Shown here in pieces: positions 44,043-54,309 of a stretch of DNA of 64,000 bases. Source of the stretch: Mariprofundus sp. UBA1536 (lineage in GTDB: Bacteria; Pseudomonadota; Zetaproteobacteria; Mariprofundales; Mariprofundaceae); contig DCPU01000005.1 of NCBI GenBank assembly GCA_002323245.1, positions 87,950 to 151,949 on the forward strand, in the 5' to 3' direction. The position numbers and the translations under genes are program-made. Numbering within the stretch: the stretch's first letter is position 1; each line of letters starts with the position of its first letter. Under the pieces are notes generated by a model that was given only the letters and a program-made list of their open reading frames with translations, was not told the DNA's origin and searched no databases.

Positions 44043-45658
44043 CAGTGAATAATTCAGCAACATACAAACAAAATACGGCCTTGATTATTGTGATGGATGG
44101 GTGGGGCATTGGTAAAGGCGGTGCTGATGATGCGATTGCTATGGCCAATACGCCCAATGTGGACGCGCTCAAAGCAAACCATGCTTATTTGGAAATTCAG
44201 ACCCATGGTGGTTATGTGGGTCTACCCTCGATGAAAGATATGGGTGGCTCGGAAGTGGGTCATCTGACCATGGGTGCGGGGCTTATTTTGGATCAAGGGC
44301 CAACACGCATTAACAAAGCCATTGCAGACGGCTCTTTTTATGAATCAGATGCCCTTGCACAAATAATTGAACGCGGTCACCAGGGTCATGCGATTCATCT
44401 ATTGGGATTGCTTTCTGATGGTAATATCCACTCACATATCGATCATTTTATTGCAGTGATTCGTTTTGCAGATCAGCAAAATGTTGAGCGTTTGTATATT
44501 CATGCTTCTCTTGATGGCCGTGATGTTGGCATTCAATCTGCTCAAGATTATGTGGGGCAAATCGAAGGCTTGTTTGCAGAAATTAATGCCAAAGAAAATC
44601 GTGATTATGCCTTTGCTAGCGCCGGTGGCCGTGAGTGCGCCATTATGGATAGGGATCATGATTGGAATAAGGTGAAGCTGGGTTGGGATGCTATGGTCTT
44701 GGGCAAAGCAGCTTTCCAATTTCCATCCGTGCTTGAAGGAATCAATGCCATGCGTGAGGCACATACCAACCTTATCGACCAGGATATGGAGATGTTTGTT
44801 ATTGTCGATGACAAGGGGCAACCCAAGGCGACCATCAATGATGGTGATGCCGTATTGATGATGAACTTCCGCGGTGATCGCGCTATAGAAATCACTGAGC
44901 CTTTTGTCATTGAAGATTTTGCTGGTTTTGACCGTGAGAAAGCACCGCAAGTGTTGTATGCGGGTATGATGGTGTATGACGAAGATAGGGATATGCCAAC
45001 ACTGCAGGTGATGGGCCCAACCAAAGTGGATTATCCGCTGGGCAGATATTTGGTGGATAAAAAAATCAAACAATTCCGTCTCACCGAAACACAAAAGTTT
45101 CCACATGTAACCTTCTTCTTTAATGGCGGTTATCGCGCGCCATTGGATGCATCATTAGAAGATTATATTTTGATTGATTCAGATAAGGGTGTTTCCTTTG
45201 CAGATAAACCAGAAATGAAAGCTGCTGAGATTGCTGAAAAAGCAGTAGCGCTTATCAATTCCGGCAAATATGGCTTTGGCCTGATCAACTTTGCCAATGC
45301 CGATATGGTGGGCCATTGCGGTAAAATTGAACCTGCTATAAAAGCTGTGGAAGCCGTGGATAAGGCTGTGGGTCAAATTATTGCTGCGCTGCAACAAACA
45401 GGTGGTAGCGCCATCATTACTGCCGATCATGGTAATGCTGAAGAAATGGTGACACATAAAGCCAATGGTGAGTCCGAAGCTTGTACCAAACACTCTGTGA
45501 ATCCAGTACCATGTATTTTGTTTAAGGCAGAAGGCAAATATGCGCTTAATGCTAAAGTTGCACAAAAAGCGGGCTTGGCGAATTTGGCCTCGACCGTGTG
45601 TGATATGCTGGATATCGATACTCCTCCAGGTTTGGAACCATCCTTGCTAGTAAGCTAA
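44039..45658 (+). CDS. gpmI: 2,3-bisphosphoglycerate-independent phosphoglycerate mutase
   Basis: 539 residues from the ATG at 44039, which overlaps the ubiD stop; an in-frame ATG 18 bases upstream lies inside ubiD. Alkaline-phosphatase-like metal sites: VMDGWG, then [13 protein letters not shown] with the catalytic Ser, and ADHGNAEEM with the His and Asp ligands. It interconverts 2- and 3-phosphoglycerate using Mn2+. Confidence 0.97.
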   Translation: MTVNNSATYKQNTALIIVMDGWGIGKGGADDAIAMANTPNVDALKANHAYLEIQTHGGYVGLPSMKDMGGSEVGHLTMGAGLILDQGPTRINKAIADGSFYESDALAQIIERGHQGHAIHLLGLLSDGNIHSHIDHFIAVIRFADQQNVERLYIHASLDGRDVGIQSAQDYVGQIEGLFAEINAKENRDYAFASAGGRECAIMDRDHDWNKVKLGWDAMVLGKAAFQFPSVLEGINAMREAHTNLIDQDMEMFVIVDDKGQPKATINDGDAVLMMNFRGDRAIEITEPFVIEDFAGFDREKAPQVLYAGMMVYDEDRDMPTLQVMGPTKVDYPLGRYLVDKKIKQFRLTETQKFPHVTFFFNGGYRAPLDASLEDYILIDSDKGVSFADKPEMKAAEIAEKAVALINSGKYGFGLINFANADMVGHCGKIEPAIKAVEAVDKAVGQIIAALQQTGGSAIITADHGNAEEMVTHKANGESEACTKHSVNPVPCILFKAEGKYALNAKVAQKAGLANLASTVCDMLDIDTPPGLEPSLLVS

Positions 45659-45777
45659 AAAGATAAGAATCGCAGTTTATGATTGAACTTGAATTTAAGT
45701 GCATTTTCTTATTTGTTCTTTACTTACTGTTGGGTTAATGAAGCGAAAAATGGCAAGCAGGTGTCAAAAACACCAAA

Positions 45778-47472
45778 ATGCTTGAAGGTGGAACGAGTAT
45801 GACAATGGGTTTGGCATTTGCTTTAGCACTTTTTGTAGTCGCAGCGCTTGTTGTGATTATTAGGTTGGTGCGCCAAGTACGGCGTTTGGAGCAAACGCCA
45901 GCCAGCAAGCACCTTGCGATGGAAGCAGAGCAAACATCATTGCGCGCGCTTGAGCATACCTTGGCAGATATGTCAGTTGGGGTTTGGCTGCGCGATGAGC
46001 ATGGCAGAGCCCAGTATGCCAACCAAGCCTACACCAGAATGCTGCATATTACCGAGCACGAATTACTGGCACAAGCCAACTATCTTGATGCTTTAGCGCC
46101 TGAAATTCGCCAACAATGCCTAGCCTCCGATGAAGCCTGTATTCGTCATGGCAGTGTGCATCGCTCAACTGAACTGTTTCAAAGTGAAGACGGCGATATG
46201 CATGCTTATCAGGTGATTAAGGTGCCCTTATATCATGGCCATCATGAGTTCATGGGTGTGTTTGGTTTGTGTGTTGATATGACGGAAAAGTATTTGGAAG
46301 AACTAGATTCGGATCAACAATCTATCTTAGCCCAAGATGATAAGCAGCTCGATACCATCACCACCCTAACCAATGGCGTTGCCCATGATTTTAGTAATCT
46401 TCTTTCTATTATTCTTGGCAATAGCGTGTTGGCCAACAAACGTTTGCATGAAGGTTCGCAAGAAAAAATATTTATTTCACGCATTCAGCACGCCACAGAA
46501 ACAGCCGCCAATTTGTGCAAACAGATGATGAGTTATGTGGGGCAGGGGCAATTCATTTCCAAGCGTATGAACCTCACTCAAGCCGTTCATGACATGAAGA
46601 AGCTTATCGCCACAATGTCACCAAAAACATTAAAGATGACGTATATATTGGATGAGGATATTGCCGATATTGGTGTTGAAGCCGCTAAGATTCAACCCAT
46701 GATGCTTAATATCCTGCATCAGGTTGGTTTAGAGTTAAGCGAACATGGCGGAGAAATCACTATCCGCACAGGTATGCAAGATGCTTCCACTTATCCCCAA
46801 GCTGTAAGTCCTGGTTTGGGCGCAAGTCGGTATGCTTTCTATGAAGTGGTGTTACCAGCCATAGCCCTTGATTTAAACAAGCTACAGCACATGTTTGCCG
46901 CATTTGGTCATCAAAGTTTTCAAACGAAAACTGATGGTCAGGGTTTTATAGCCAAACATGACTTTGGTGGTTGGATTGAAGTGCAACCTTTGCGACCCAC
47001 AAGCCAGCAAACAGAATTCCACATTTCATTTGCTGAGCTGAACACGCCTGCAAATGAAAGCAGTACGGTAGTTCTCAAGGAAGGTGATTCGAGCAACAAG
47101 CAGCCGATAAAAAATCTCTTGCTGGTCGATGATGATGAAATTGTGCTTGAGGTGATGGATGCGATGTTGTCCGATGTAGGTTATGAGTGTTACCTAGCCA
47201 AAGATGGTATGGAAGCCATCGAAATTTTTAAAAATAGCCATCAACATATCAGCGTGGTGGTGATGGACATGGCCATGCCGCGCATGAGTGGCCGCATTTG
47301 CGCTATAGAACTGCAGGCGATTAATGCTGATGTGCCGATTATCCTTGTGTCGGGCTATAGTAAAGATGATTTAACACCCCAATTTGCTGATATTGATATT
47401 GCAGGCCTTGTGCAAAAGCCGTTTGATTTGGAAAAATTAGATCAGATGATTAAGCGAATTTTGGGTCATTAA
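45778..47472 (+). CDS. Membrane hybrid sensor histidine kinase with a degenerate ATPase domain
   Basis: 564 residues. One transmembrane helix (about 10-30), a PAS domain (about 60-170, VGVWLRDEHGRAQYAN), a HisKA domain with NGVAHDFSNLLSIILGN (His203), then an HATPase-like region, and a C-terminal receiver (LLVDDDEIVLEV, phospho-Asp497 in VVVMDMAMP, Lys in QKPFDL). The N-box reads MMLNILHQVG without the usual second Asn-Ala, no DxGxG is present, and the G2 loop is not recognisable. It may be a pseudokinase or act through phosphatase or receiver. An ATG at 45799 is an alternative start. Confidence 0.85.
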   Translation: MLEGGTSMTMGLAFALALFVVAALVVIIRLVRQVRRLEQTPASKHLAMEAEQTSLRALEHTLADMSVGVWLRDEHGRAQYANQAYTRMLHITEHELLAQANYLDALAPEIRQQCLASDEACIRHGSVHRSTELFQSEDGDMHAYQVIKVPLYHGHHEFMGVFGLCVDMTEKYLEELDSDQQSILAQDDKQLDTITTLTNGVAHDFSNLLSIILGNSVLANKRLHEGSQEKIFISRIQHATETAANLCKQMMSYVGQGQFISKRMNLTQAVHDMKKLIATMSPKTLKMTYILDEDIADIGVEAAKIQPMMLNILHQVGLELSEHGGEITIRTGMQDASTYPQAVSPGLGASRYAFYEVVLPAIALDLNKLQHMFAAFGHQSFQTKTDGQGFIAKHDFGGWIEVQPLRPTSQQTEFHISFAELNTPANESSTVVLKEGDSSNKQPIKNLLLVDDDEIVLEVMDAMLSDVGYECYLAKDGMEAIEIFKNSHQHISVVVMDMAMPRMSGRICAIELQAINADVPIILVSGYSKDDLTPQFADIDIAGLVQKPFDLEKLDQMIKRILGH

Positions 47473-47495
47473 ACCCAAACCCAACGACTTGTAAG

Positions 47496-48443
47496 TTAAG
47501 ATTTTAGGGCTTGGGTTATCGCTACGAAGTTCTGGGTGCCAAACCCCGATGTTTGCTGCTCTAAGAATTGAATCGTTTCTTTGTGGGGATGAGCCAGCAT
47601 CACACAATGATCATTACGTTGAACACAATCCATAGCGCTTTCCCAAGCGTGTTTGAGCTTGGCAGGCTCAACACTATGGTCTAAGAAAATATCTCTGGAA
47701 TTCCAATCGATATTTGCTCGGTTGGCATAGTCTGCCGCCACTGATTTGGATGAAGTGCGCGAATCCACAAAAAACAAACGATGTTTTTCACACAAGGCCA
47801 TCAGCCACTGCATGGATTTTGCATCGGAAGTCAGCATAGAACCCATATGATTATTCACGCCTTCTGCATAAGGTACCTTGGCCAAAGCATCCTCAAACAC
47901 TTTTGTGAATTGCGCTTGGCTCATATTGGTGTGTAAATAAAATTGTTCCATTTTGTGTTTATATTTGGGGTTGGATGTCTGCATAGGCATATGCAGCATC
48001 ACTTTTACACCGTGTTGATGGGCCATGCGCGCAGCTTCTTCAGCGTAAGGTGCATCGGGAAGCACCGATACGGTGATGGTAAAAGGCAGGGCGAGTAAAC
48101 GCTCAAGAGCATGCATATCATAGCCCACATCATCAATAATCAGCGCCAAAACATGTCTATCTTCATAATTATAAACCGGTGCTATCTTGGGGCGTTGCTG
48201 CTCAACCATGGGGTTGGGTAATTCATCTTCAAAGGTGAGTTCAAACGTCTTGGGTTTTGCTTTTGGTGTAGTCACTTGCGTTTGATAAGTTGGTGTCGCT
48301 TTGGCTTTGTTGGCGTCAAGATTCACAGCAGCGCTGGGCTCACTTAAAGCAAGCCAAACCATCAGCCCAAGCAGACCAACAAGCATAACGAGCAACGCTT
48401 TGAACCAAAGCGTGTCGTTAGTTTTTTTTACCTTCTTGCGCAA
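47496..48443 (-). CDS. Divergent polysaccharide deacetylase family protein (YibQ/DUF610)
   Basis: 315 residues. A short cytoplasmic N-terminus and one transmembrane helix (about 14-32) lead to a Pro/Thr-rich linker and a catalytic barrel: ALIIDDVGYD (metal Asp pair), TVSVLPDAPYAEEAA, EGVNNHMGSML, FVDSRTSSKSVA and MLAHPHKETI. The fold is that of polysaccharide deacetylases. It ends the dut-to-deacetylase operon behind envC and ctpA, in the same order as E. coli envC-yibQ, which implies a role in peptidoglycan or envelope metabolism. Confidence 0.92.
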   Translation of the reverse strand: MRKKVKKTNDTLWFKALLVMLVGLLGLMVWLALSEPSAAVNLDANKAKATPTYQTQVTTPKAKPKTFELTFEDELPNPMVEQQRPKIAPVYNYEDRHVLALIIDDVGYDMHALERLLALPFTITVSVLPDAPYAEEAARMAHQHGVKVMLHMPMQTSNPKYKHKMEQFYLHTNMSQAQFTKVFEDALAKVPYAEGVNNHMGSMLTSDAKSMQWLMALCEKHRLFFVDSRTSSKSVAADYANRANIDWNSRDIFLDHSVEPAKLKHAWESAMDCVQRNDHCVMLAHPHKETIQFLEQQTSGFGTQNFVAITQALKS

Positions 48444-48453
48444 CGGTAAAGGA

Positions 48454-49785
48454 TTAAGAACGTTGGCTTAACACGTGTAGACCTTGGAGCAGGTCAACAG
48501 CACGTTGCAATTGCACATCTTTGGTTAAGCGCTCCACCATATCTTTGGAAGGTTGGCCGGCTGGTGTTTCTTCTTCTTTCTTGGTCGTTGTTTTGCCATT
48601 GCCGTTGGCCAAATGGCCTTTCATGTTTCGCTCAGACACTGCTTCCGGGCGATTGGAGCCATCATCTTCAATTTTAAGGCGCACAGCTTTGACTTCCACA
48701 TCAGGATCAATGCCTGTGGCTTGAATGGAACGACCACTTGGCGTGTAGTAAAGTGAGGTGGTGAGCTTAAATGCTGAACCATCAGAAAGCGGGATAATGC
48801 GCTGCACTGAGCCCTTACCAAAGCTGCGTGTGCCTAGCAAAATGGCGCGTTTGTTGTCTTGCAAAGCGCCAGCCACAATTTCAGAGGCTGAAGCTGAGCC
48901 GCCATTGATCAGTACAATCATGGGCTCATTGGCCAATGCATCACCGTCTTTGGCTTTGAAATCCATATTGTTACCCACACGTGACTTGGTGCTCACAATA
49001 CCGCCTGCGTTGAGGAAGAGATCGCTCACTTCCACAGCTTGGTCAAGCAAGCCACCTGGGTTGTTGCGCAAATCAAGCACGGCACCCAGGAGTTTACCGT
49101 TGGATTGTTTGCGTAGTTCATTGATTTTTTCTTCCAATTGCGCGCCTGTGCGCTCTTGGAATTGGGTGATGCGAAGATACGCATAACCCGGCGTCAAAAT
49201 ATCCCCTTTAACGGATGCAACGCGGATATTGTCGCGCTTAATGTCTACATCAAACGTGCGCATTTCTTCTTCGCGGAAAATGGTCAAAGTGATTTCAGTG
49301 CCAGGTTTGCCGCGCATCAATTTCACAGCTTCAGGCAACGATACATCGCGAGCAACCACATCGCCAATGCGCACAATCAAATCACCTGATTTCACACCGG
49401 CATTAAAAGCGGGCGTGTCTTCAATGGGAGCAACGACCAGAATGCCACCTTCAGCAGATGAAATTTCAATGCCCAAACCACCAAATTCACCACTGGTATC
49501 TTCCATCATTTTGGAAAACATCTCAGCATTCATATATGTAGAATGCGGGTCGAGGTTGGAGAGCATACCTTTGAGCGCGCCTTCAAATAACTCCTGGTCG
49601 GTGGTGTCTTCCACATAATATCTGCGTACAGCATTCATCACATCAGAGAATTTTTTCATCTCAGCGTAATCGGTAGTGGCATGGGCTTCATTAATCGAGC
49701 CAGCATTGGGCCATGTGAACCAAGCCATAGAAAGCACGGAGGCTGCACCAAGCAGTAAAATCGTGCGGGTCATTTTCATATTCAT
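48454..49785 (-). CDS. ctpA: S41 family C-terminal processing peptidase
   Basis: 443 residues. A signal anchor (about 5-23), then an N-terminal helical region, a PDZ domain (FGGLGIEISSAEGGILVVAP), and the S41 protease with catalytic Ser in GGSASASEIVAGAL and Lys in SFGKGSVQ. Such periplasmic proteases cut near the C-terminus of envelope proteins and control peptidoglycan hydrolases. It sits between envC and the YibQ-like gene, with 21 bases separating it from envC. Confidence 0.95.
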   Translation of the reverse strand: MNMKMTRTILLLGAASVLSMAWFTWPNAGSINEAHATTDYAEMKKFSDVMNAVRRYYVEDTTDQELFEGALKGMLSNLDPHSTYMNAEMFSKMMEDTSGEFGGLGIEISSAEGGILVVAPIEDTPAFNAGVKSGDLIVRIGDVVARDVSLPEAVKLMRGKPGTEITLTIFREEEMRTFDVDIKRDNIRVASVKGDILTPGYAYLRITQFQERTGAQLEEKINELRKQSNGKLLGAVLDLRNNPGGLLDQAVEVSDLFLNAGGIVSTKSRVGNNMDFKAKDGDALANEPMIVLINGGSASASEIVAGALQDNKRAILLGTRSFGKGSVQRIIPLSDGSAFKLTTSLYYTPSGRSIQATGIDPDVEVKAVRLKIEDDGSNRPEAVSERNMKGHLANGNGKTTTKKEEETPAGQPSKDMVERLTKDVQLQRAVDLLQGLHVLSQRS

Positions 49786-49806
49786 TGTTTTGCCTCGTTG
49801 GGTTGT

Positions 49807-50955
49807 TTAATTTTTACACCATTGGGTGGGGTTGACGGCTTTGCCTTTATCGCGGATTTCAAAATAAAGGCGAATATCTTCTATCCAACCTGTACTTCCT
49901 GCCTCTGCGAGCACTTCATTTTTTTCTACCCAATCTCCAAGCTGTTTATGCAGGGCATCATTGTGTGCATACACTGCCATGACGCCTTGCCCATAATCAA
50001 CAATCATCATCAAACCATAACCGCCAAACCAATCGGCATAGCGCACTTGCCCTTGGCTGGCTGCCAAGACTTGCTTACCAGTTTCAGTGCGTTTTTTGGG
50101 TGAGATATGAACACCTGCAAGCTTTATGCCGGTATGGGTTGTCTTGCCAAAGCCAACCATGACGTGTCCGTCCATAGGCCAAGCCAGCTTACCTTTGAGT
50201 TTGCGAATGGGTGTCGATTGCGACTGTTTATCTGCCGAGAGCAGGGTGTCTCCCATACCTTCAAGCAAACGTTGTAAGGCTTTTTCTTGTTTGGCTAAGC
50301 GTATCTCTTGTTGTTGCTGGGCTTGAATATCGGCGTGCAACTTTTTGGCGGCCTCGCGTTTGGTATGGATATGCCCCACCAGACTATCTTCGGCAGCTTT
50401 GCGTTCGAGTTTGAGCGCAACAAGCTTCTCGCGGCTGTTCAATTCTTCTTGTTCGAGCAAGGCCAGTTTTTCCATGGCTTGTCGCCATTGTTCGCGATCT
50501 TTCTCTTGGGCTTGCATCACCAGTTTGATTAAATATTTACGGTGCGGGATTTCGGTGATGGAGACATCGTTGAGCACATCGACCCACACTGAATCGGTGC
50601 CCTTGTTTTGATAAGCGGCTGATGCCTCGCGCTTCATTTGGTCATACAGTGATTGGATATCAGCCTTAAATTGATTTTTTTCTTTAACCAATGCCTCAAT
50701 GCGCGTATCCACGGTGTTGATATCTTCGCGCACCTGGCGATAGGCGTTTCTCGCGGCAAGAAGCTCTATATCAAGTTTTTTCAAGTCTTTACCAACGCTA
50801 CCCAAATCGGCATTCAGTTTCTTTTGCACTTGGGCAATCATTTGCCGCTGTTGTTTGAGTTGCTTGAGCTCCGCTTGCACATCACGCGCAGCATGTGCTG
50901 TGCCCCAAACGGTGATGCATAAAAAACAAAGTATAATGCTAGAAAGTGTTTTCAT
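49807..50955 (-). CDS. envC: Murein hydrolase activator EnvC (M23 family)
   Basis: 382 residues from the ATG at 50955, which overlaps the rlmH stop (ATGA); longer in-frame starts lie inside rlmH. A signal peptide (MKTLSSIILCFLCITVWG) is followed by a long coiled coil (about 25-240) and a LytM/M23 domain ending in YGLMMIVDYGQGVMAVYAH. The catalytic His and Asp of active M23 enzymes appear incomplete (GHVMVGFGKTTHTGI), as in EnvC, which activates AmiA/AmiB amidases at division. Confidence 0.9.
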   Translation of the reverse strand: MKTLSSIILCFLCITVWGTAHAARDVQAELKQLKQQRQMIAQVQKKLNADLGSVGKDLKKLDIELLAARNAYRQVREDINTVDTRIEALVKEKNQFKADIQSLYDQMKREASAAYQNKGTDSVWVDVLNDVSITEIPHRKYLIKLVMQAQEKDREQWRQAMEKLALLEQEELNSREKLVALKLERKAAEDSLVGHIHTKREAAKKLHADIQAQQQQEIRLAKQEKALQRLLEGMGDTLLSADKQSQSTPIRKLKGKLAWPMDGHVMVGFGKTTHTGIKLAGVHISPKKRTETGKQVLAASQGQVRYADWFGGYGLMMIVDYGQGVMAVYAHNDALHKQLGDWVEKNEVLAEAGSTGWIEDIRLYFEIRDKGKAVNPTQWCKN

Positions 50956-51401
50956 ACTTTGTGGTAGGGGTGGCCCTGGATAATTGAAAAAGCGCGATAG
51001 AGCTGTTCCACGACAAACACACGGGCCAATTGATGGGGCAGCGTGAGTTTGGAAAGGCTCCAAATGTGGGCTGCTTGCTGGCGCACTTCATCGCTTACGC
51101 CAGCTGCGCCGCCAATGATAAAATCAATGCTGGCATTACCGGTTTGTTGTTCAAAAAAATCAGCCCATTGCATACTACTCAAAGCCTTACCTTTTTCATC
51201 GAACAATACAAATCCCGGGCGTGCGGTTTTAAGAATGGTTTTGGCTTCTTCTTGTTTGATTTGGCTGACTTGCTTGGCGCGGCTTTCGGGTAGCTCCATG
51301 ATATCAAACTGATGGCTGCCTTGCAGGCGTTTACACAATGACGATTCATAATCACGAAAGTCTTTGCCTGCTTTGCCAACAACCAACAGCCTTAAATTCA
51401 T
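50952..51401 (-). CDS. rlmH: 23S rRNA (pseudouridine1915-N3)-methyltransferase RlmH
   Basis: 149 residues (E. coli 155). SPOUT-type knot: LRLLVVGK, FVLFDEKGKALSS, DFIIGGAAGVSDEV and LPHQLARVFVVEQLYRAFSI with YHK at the end. Directly downstream of rsfS and upstream of envC in the operon, the usual rsfS-rlmH pairing. Confidence 0.96.
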   Translation of the reverse strand: MNLRLLVVGKAGKDFRDYESSLCKRLQGSHQFDIMELPESRAKQVSQIKQEEAKTILKTARPGFVLFDEKGKALSSMQWADFFEQQTGNASIDFIIGGAAGVSDEVRQQAAHIWSLSKLTLPHQLARVFVVEQLYRAFSIIQGHPYHKV

Positions 51402-51420
51402 ACCTTGTCTGCTGCTTACC

Positions 51421-51786
51421 TTACGCTTCTTCCGGAGTGCTCCACAAGCGCTCGAGCTGGAAGCTCATGCGTACTTCTGGAAGGAACAAATGCACAATCA
51501 CATCACCCAAATCTACAACCAACCATTCCAATGCTTCCATGCCATCAACGCGGGCTGGTAAACCATATTTATGGCCCACTTCACGTACGCCATTGGCCAG
51601 CGCTTTAAGTTGACGGTCGGTACGGCCAGTGGCCAAAACAAAACGATCTGCAAAGCTACAACGGCCTTGTACATTCAAGGTGATGATGTCCGCGCCTTTT
51701 TTATCTTCTAAGGCGGCAATAATCTCGGCTGTAAAAGCTTCGATGGTTTGTTTATCAGTGGTGCTTGTTTCTACTTTTTCAATCAT
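51421..51786 (-). CDS. rsfS: Ribosomal silencing factor RsfS
   Basis: 121 residues from the ATG at 51786, preceded by AGAGAG; an upstream in-frame start is inside nadD. LEDKKGADIITLNV, CSFADRFVLATGRTDRQLKA and LEWLVVDLGDVIVHLF are diagnostic of the RsfS/Iojap family. It binds L14 and blocks subunit joining in starved cells. Overlaps nadD by eight bases. Confidence 0.96.
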   Translation of the reverse strand: MIEKVETSTTDKQTIEAFTAEIIAALEDKKGADIITLNVQGRCSFADRFVLATGRTDRQLKALANGVREVGHKYGLPARVDGMEALEWLVVDLGDVIVHLFLPEVRMSFQLERLWSTPEEA

Positions 51787-52432
51787 GGGTTTCTCTCTTT
51801 TGGCGTAACTTCGAAGGCGAAGCATAACATGCTAAAATCGCATTGCAGGTGCTAATCGGAAGCAGGTGTTGGTAAAGGGCTGGGTTGCTGCGAATTTGGC
51901 TGGATGAAACATCGGGTAAATCCCCATCCAAGTGCAGGATATGACCTGCTTTTTTGGGGGGGTGAAGCTGCCATTGGCTGAGTGAAATTTCCTGCCAAGG
52001 TGTTGGAATATCTGAATATTCTTGCCCAACCCTGCGAAATACGGCGAGATTGCACAGCTGCACATGCTGCGGGTAATCCATCCAATGGGGTAAATCCAAA
52101 TAGGAATCCATGCCCATCAGCCATGTGGGTATGACATCTGGAAATTCGCCCTGAAAGCGGCGTAAAGTGTCGATAGCAGGGGCAGGTTTTTGACTTTCTG
52201 TTTCCCAAGTCTTCACTACCACCCTTGGTTGATGGCCAAAGATGTCTTCCAGCCAAGTGATGCGTTGCTGGTGGTTTGCATGGCCAGATAAGGTTTTATG
52301 TACAGGGTTGCCGGTGGGTATCAGCCATAATGCATCAATGTCTAAAGATAAAAGTGCTGCTTCTACCAAACGAACATGCCCGATATGCGGCGGGTCAAAA
52401 CTACCACCAAAAATGGCAATATGGTTTGTCAC
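51779..52432 (-). CDS. nadD: Nicotinate-nucleotide adenylyltransferase
   Basis: 217 residues. GGSFDPPHIGHVRLVEAA contains the HxGH nucleotidyltransferase motif, and SSSQIRS is present as SSSQIRSN near the C-terminus. NadD makes deamido-NAD. It follows dut by five bases, and rsfS overlaps it, as in many bacteria. Confidence 0.96.
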   Translation of the reverse strand: MTNHIAIFGGSFDPPHIGHVRLVEAALLSLDIDALWLIPTGNPVHKTLSGHANHQQRITWLEDIFGHQPRVVVKTWETESQKPAPAIDTLRRFQGEFPDVIPTWLMGMDSYLDLPHWMDYPQHVQLCNLAVFRRVGQEYSDIPTPWQEISLSQWQLHPPKKAGHILHLDGDLPDVSSSQIRSNPALYQHLLPISTCNAILACYASPSKLRQKRETHD

Positions 52433-52437
52433 AATGC

Positions 52438-52890
52438 TTACTTGCGCCCTGAGCTGCCAAAGCCGCCTTCACCGCGCACGGTCTCAGAGAGGGTGTCTAC
52501 GGCGCTGAAGCTGGCTTGCACAAATTGGGCAATCACCATCTGGGCGATGCGCTCACCGCGTGTAACCACAAAGGGTTGGCTGCCATGATTAATGAGAATC
52601 ACGCCCACTTCGCCGCGATAATCTGCATCGATGGTGCCAGGTGAGTTGAGCACAGTAACCCCATGTTTGTAAGCAAGCCCCGAGCGCGGGCGAATTTGCG
52701 CTTCATAACCATCAGCCAAAGCCATGGCAAAGCCAGTTTTGATCAAAGCAAAAGCACCGGGTTTGATAATCACATCATCGGTTACCGCCGCGCGAATATC
52801 AGCGCCAGCAGCTTGGGCTGAGGCATAAAAGGGAAGCTCTAAACCTTCGCCGTGGGATAAGACTTGAATTTCTACAATGGCATGATGCAT
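52438..52890 (-). CDS. dut: dUTP diphosphatase
   Basis: 150 residues, trimeric dUTPase. All motifs are present: AAGADIRAA, the [11 protein letters not shown] uridine site, [24 protein letters not shown] and the C-terminal arm GEGGFGSSG. It hydrolyses dUTP to dUMP and PPi. It opens the seven-gene operon dut-nadD-rsfS-rlmH-envC-ctpA-YibQ-like. Confidence 0.97.
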   Translation of the reverse strand: MHHAIVEIQVLSHGEGLELPFYASAQAAGADIRAAVTDDVIIKPGAFALIKTGFAMALADGYEAQIRPRSGLAYKHGVTVLNSPGTIDADYRGEVGVILINHGSQPFVVTRGERIAQMVIAQFVQASFSAVDTLSETVRGEGGFGSSGRK

Positions 52891-52966
52891 ATGATTTTCC
52901 TTTGGTGTTGCTGTGTTATTTTTCGTGGTGATATTTAACCCTGCATAAGCACTCTTTGCAAATGCG

Positions 52967-54184
52967 TTAAAGTGCTGTGGATACTTTAAGTGTTATCCAG
53001 CGCATGACCAACAAAGACAAAATGCTGAACAAGGCAAAGCCAAACACAATGGGTAAAATGGAGTTGTTATAGCTTTGGCCAATGAGTGTGCCAAAGGGCA
53101 CGGCGATAAAGGTTGAAATCGCGCCAACCAAGGATGCACCTAGACCAGCCATTTTGCCCAAAGGCTCCATAGCTAAGCCGTTTAGGTTGCCCATCAAAAT
53201 ACCAAAACAAAACAATACGATGCTTAAATAAACCATCATTTGCCAAAGCGGCGGCTGACCATGCTCGGGCAAAGCTACTGCAAAAAAGATAATGGATACC
53301 ACGCTGATGGTGATAAGGGCGTATGTCGACATGGTGCGCATACCAAAGCGCATCACTAATTTGGCATTGACCATCGATGCGCAGCCTACGGCAATGGCCA
53401 AAGCGCCAAAATAAATAGGAAAGAGTTTGCCCAAGTGATATTGGCTTTGAAACATTTGTTGGGAGGTGTTGAGGTAGCCGAGAAATGCGCTAAAGACCAA
53501 ACCTGACATAATAGTGTAGCCCATCACTTCGCGGTGTTTGAAAATCAATAATAAGTTTTGGCCGATTTGGGAGAGTGAAAAAGGTTTTCGCTTGTGTGCC
53601 GGGATGGTTTCGACTTGGCGCAGGGCAAACCAAACAAGGATGAGTAGGCTCAAAGCGAGTATAAACCAGAAAATCATATGCCAATTGGCAAATAATAAAA
53701 TCCCTTGCCCAAGTGATGGTGCTAGAATCGGAACCAAGATAAAAATAGTCATAATCAATGACATTACCTTGCCCATTTCGTTGCCATGATAGAGATCGCG
53801 CACAAGCGCGACAGTGATAATGCGCGCTGAAGCCAAGCCAAGGCCCTGCAAGAATCTGCCGATAAGCATCCAAAGGTAAGTATCTGAAAACAGTGAAATC
53901 ACGCAGCCAACTATGGCAATAGCAAACCCTAAGTATATGGCAGGTTTTCGCCCATAACTGTCAGATAGTGGGCCGTAAATGACCATGCCCAAGGCAAAAC
54001 CCAAAAACAAAATGGAAATAATCAGCTGGGTGTCATTGGCCTCGGCCACATTCAAGTCGTTACCGATTTGTGCAAGTGCAGGCAGCATAATATCAATGCA
54101 TAATGCCATCAGCGACATCATCAAAGCCATCAGTGCGATAAATTCACCAAAGGCCATGGTTTTTGTGGTTTGTTGTTCAGTCAT
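52967..54184 (-). CDS. Bcr/CflA-type drug efflux MFS transporter
   Basis: 405 residues from the ATG at 54184; an upstream ATG at 54223 would add 13 residues. Twelve hydrophobic segments. [36 protein letters not shown] (loop 2-3 motif) and [14 protein letters not shown] are typical of the Bcr/CflA family of proton-driven exporters. The substrate cannot be told from sequence. Neither start has a good Shine-Dalgarno. Confidence 0.9.
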   Translation of the reverse strand: MTEQQTTKTMAFGEFIALMALMMSLMALCIDIMLPALAQIGNDLNVAEANDTQLIISILFLGFALGMVIYGPLSDSYGRKPAIYLGFAIAIVGCVISLFSDTYLWMLIGRFLQGLGLASARIITVALVRDLYHGNEMGKVMSLIMTIFILVPILAPSLGQGILLFANWHMIFWFILALSLLILVWFALRQVETIPAHKRKPFSLSQIGQNLLLIFKHREVMGYTIMSGLVFSAFLGYLNTSQQMFQSQYHLGKLFPIYFGALAIAVGCASMVNAKLVMRFGMRTMSTYALITISVVSIIFFAVALPEHGQPPLWQMMVYLSIVLFCFGILMGNLNGLAMEPLGKMAGLGASLVGAISTFIAVPFGTLIGQSYNNSILPIVFGFALFSILSLLVMRWITLKVSTAL

Positions 54185-54309
54185 GTCAGTAAGGCCCCAG
54201 CGGTATAAGTTGCGGCGAAACATAACCGAATTTATTTCATTTGGATGCTACTACTCATGCGGCTTGAAAATCTTGGTTTGTTTGTGAATGACTAGCAAAG
54301 GCTAGCTTC

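Noticed and set aside
44432..45106. 224-codon minus-strand frame inside gpmI
   Set aside because: It lies wholly inside the well-matched gpmI in the opposite strand; its residues (rich in His and Cys) are typical of a shadow frame.
47461..47478. TTGGGT/ACCCAA hairpin around the stop codon of the kinase gene at 47472
   Set aside because: Short stem without a following T-run; no terminator claim can be supported.
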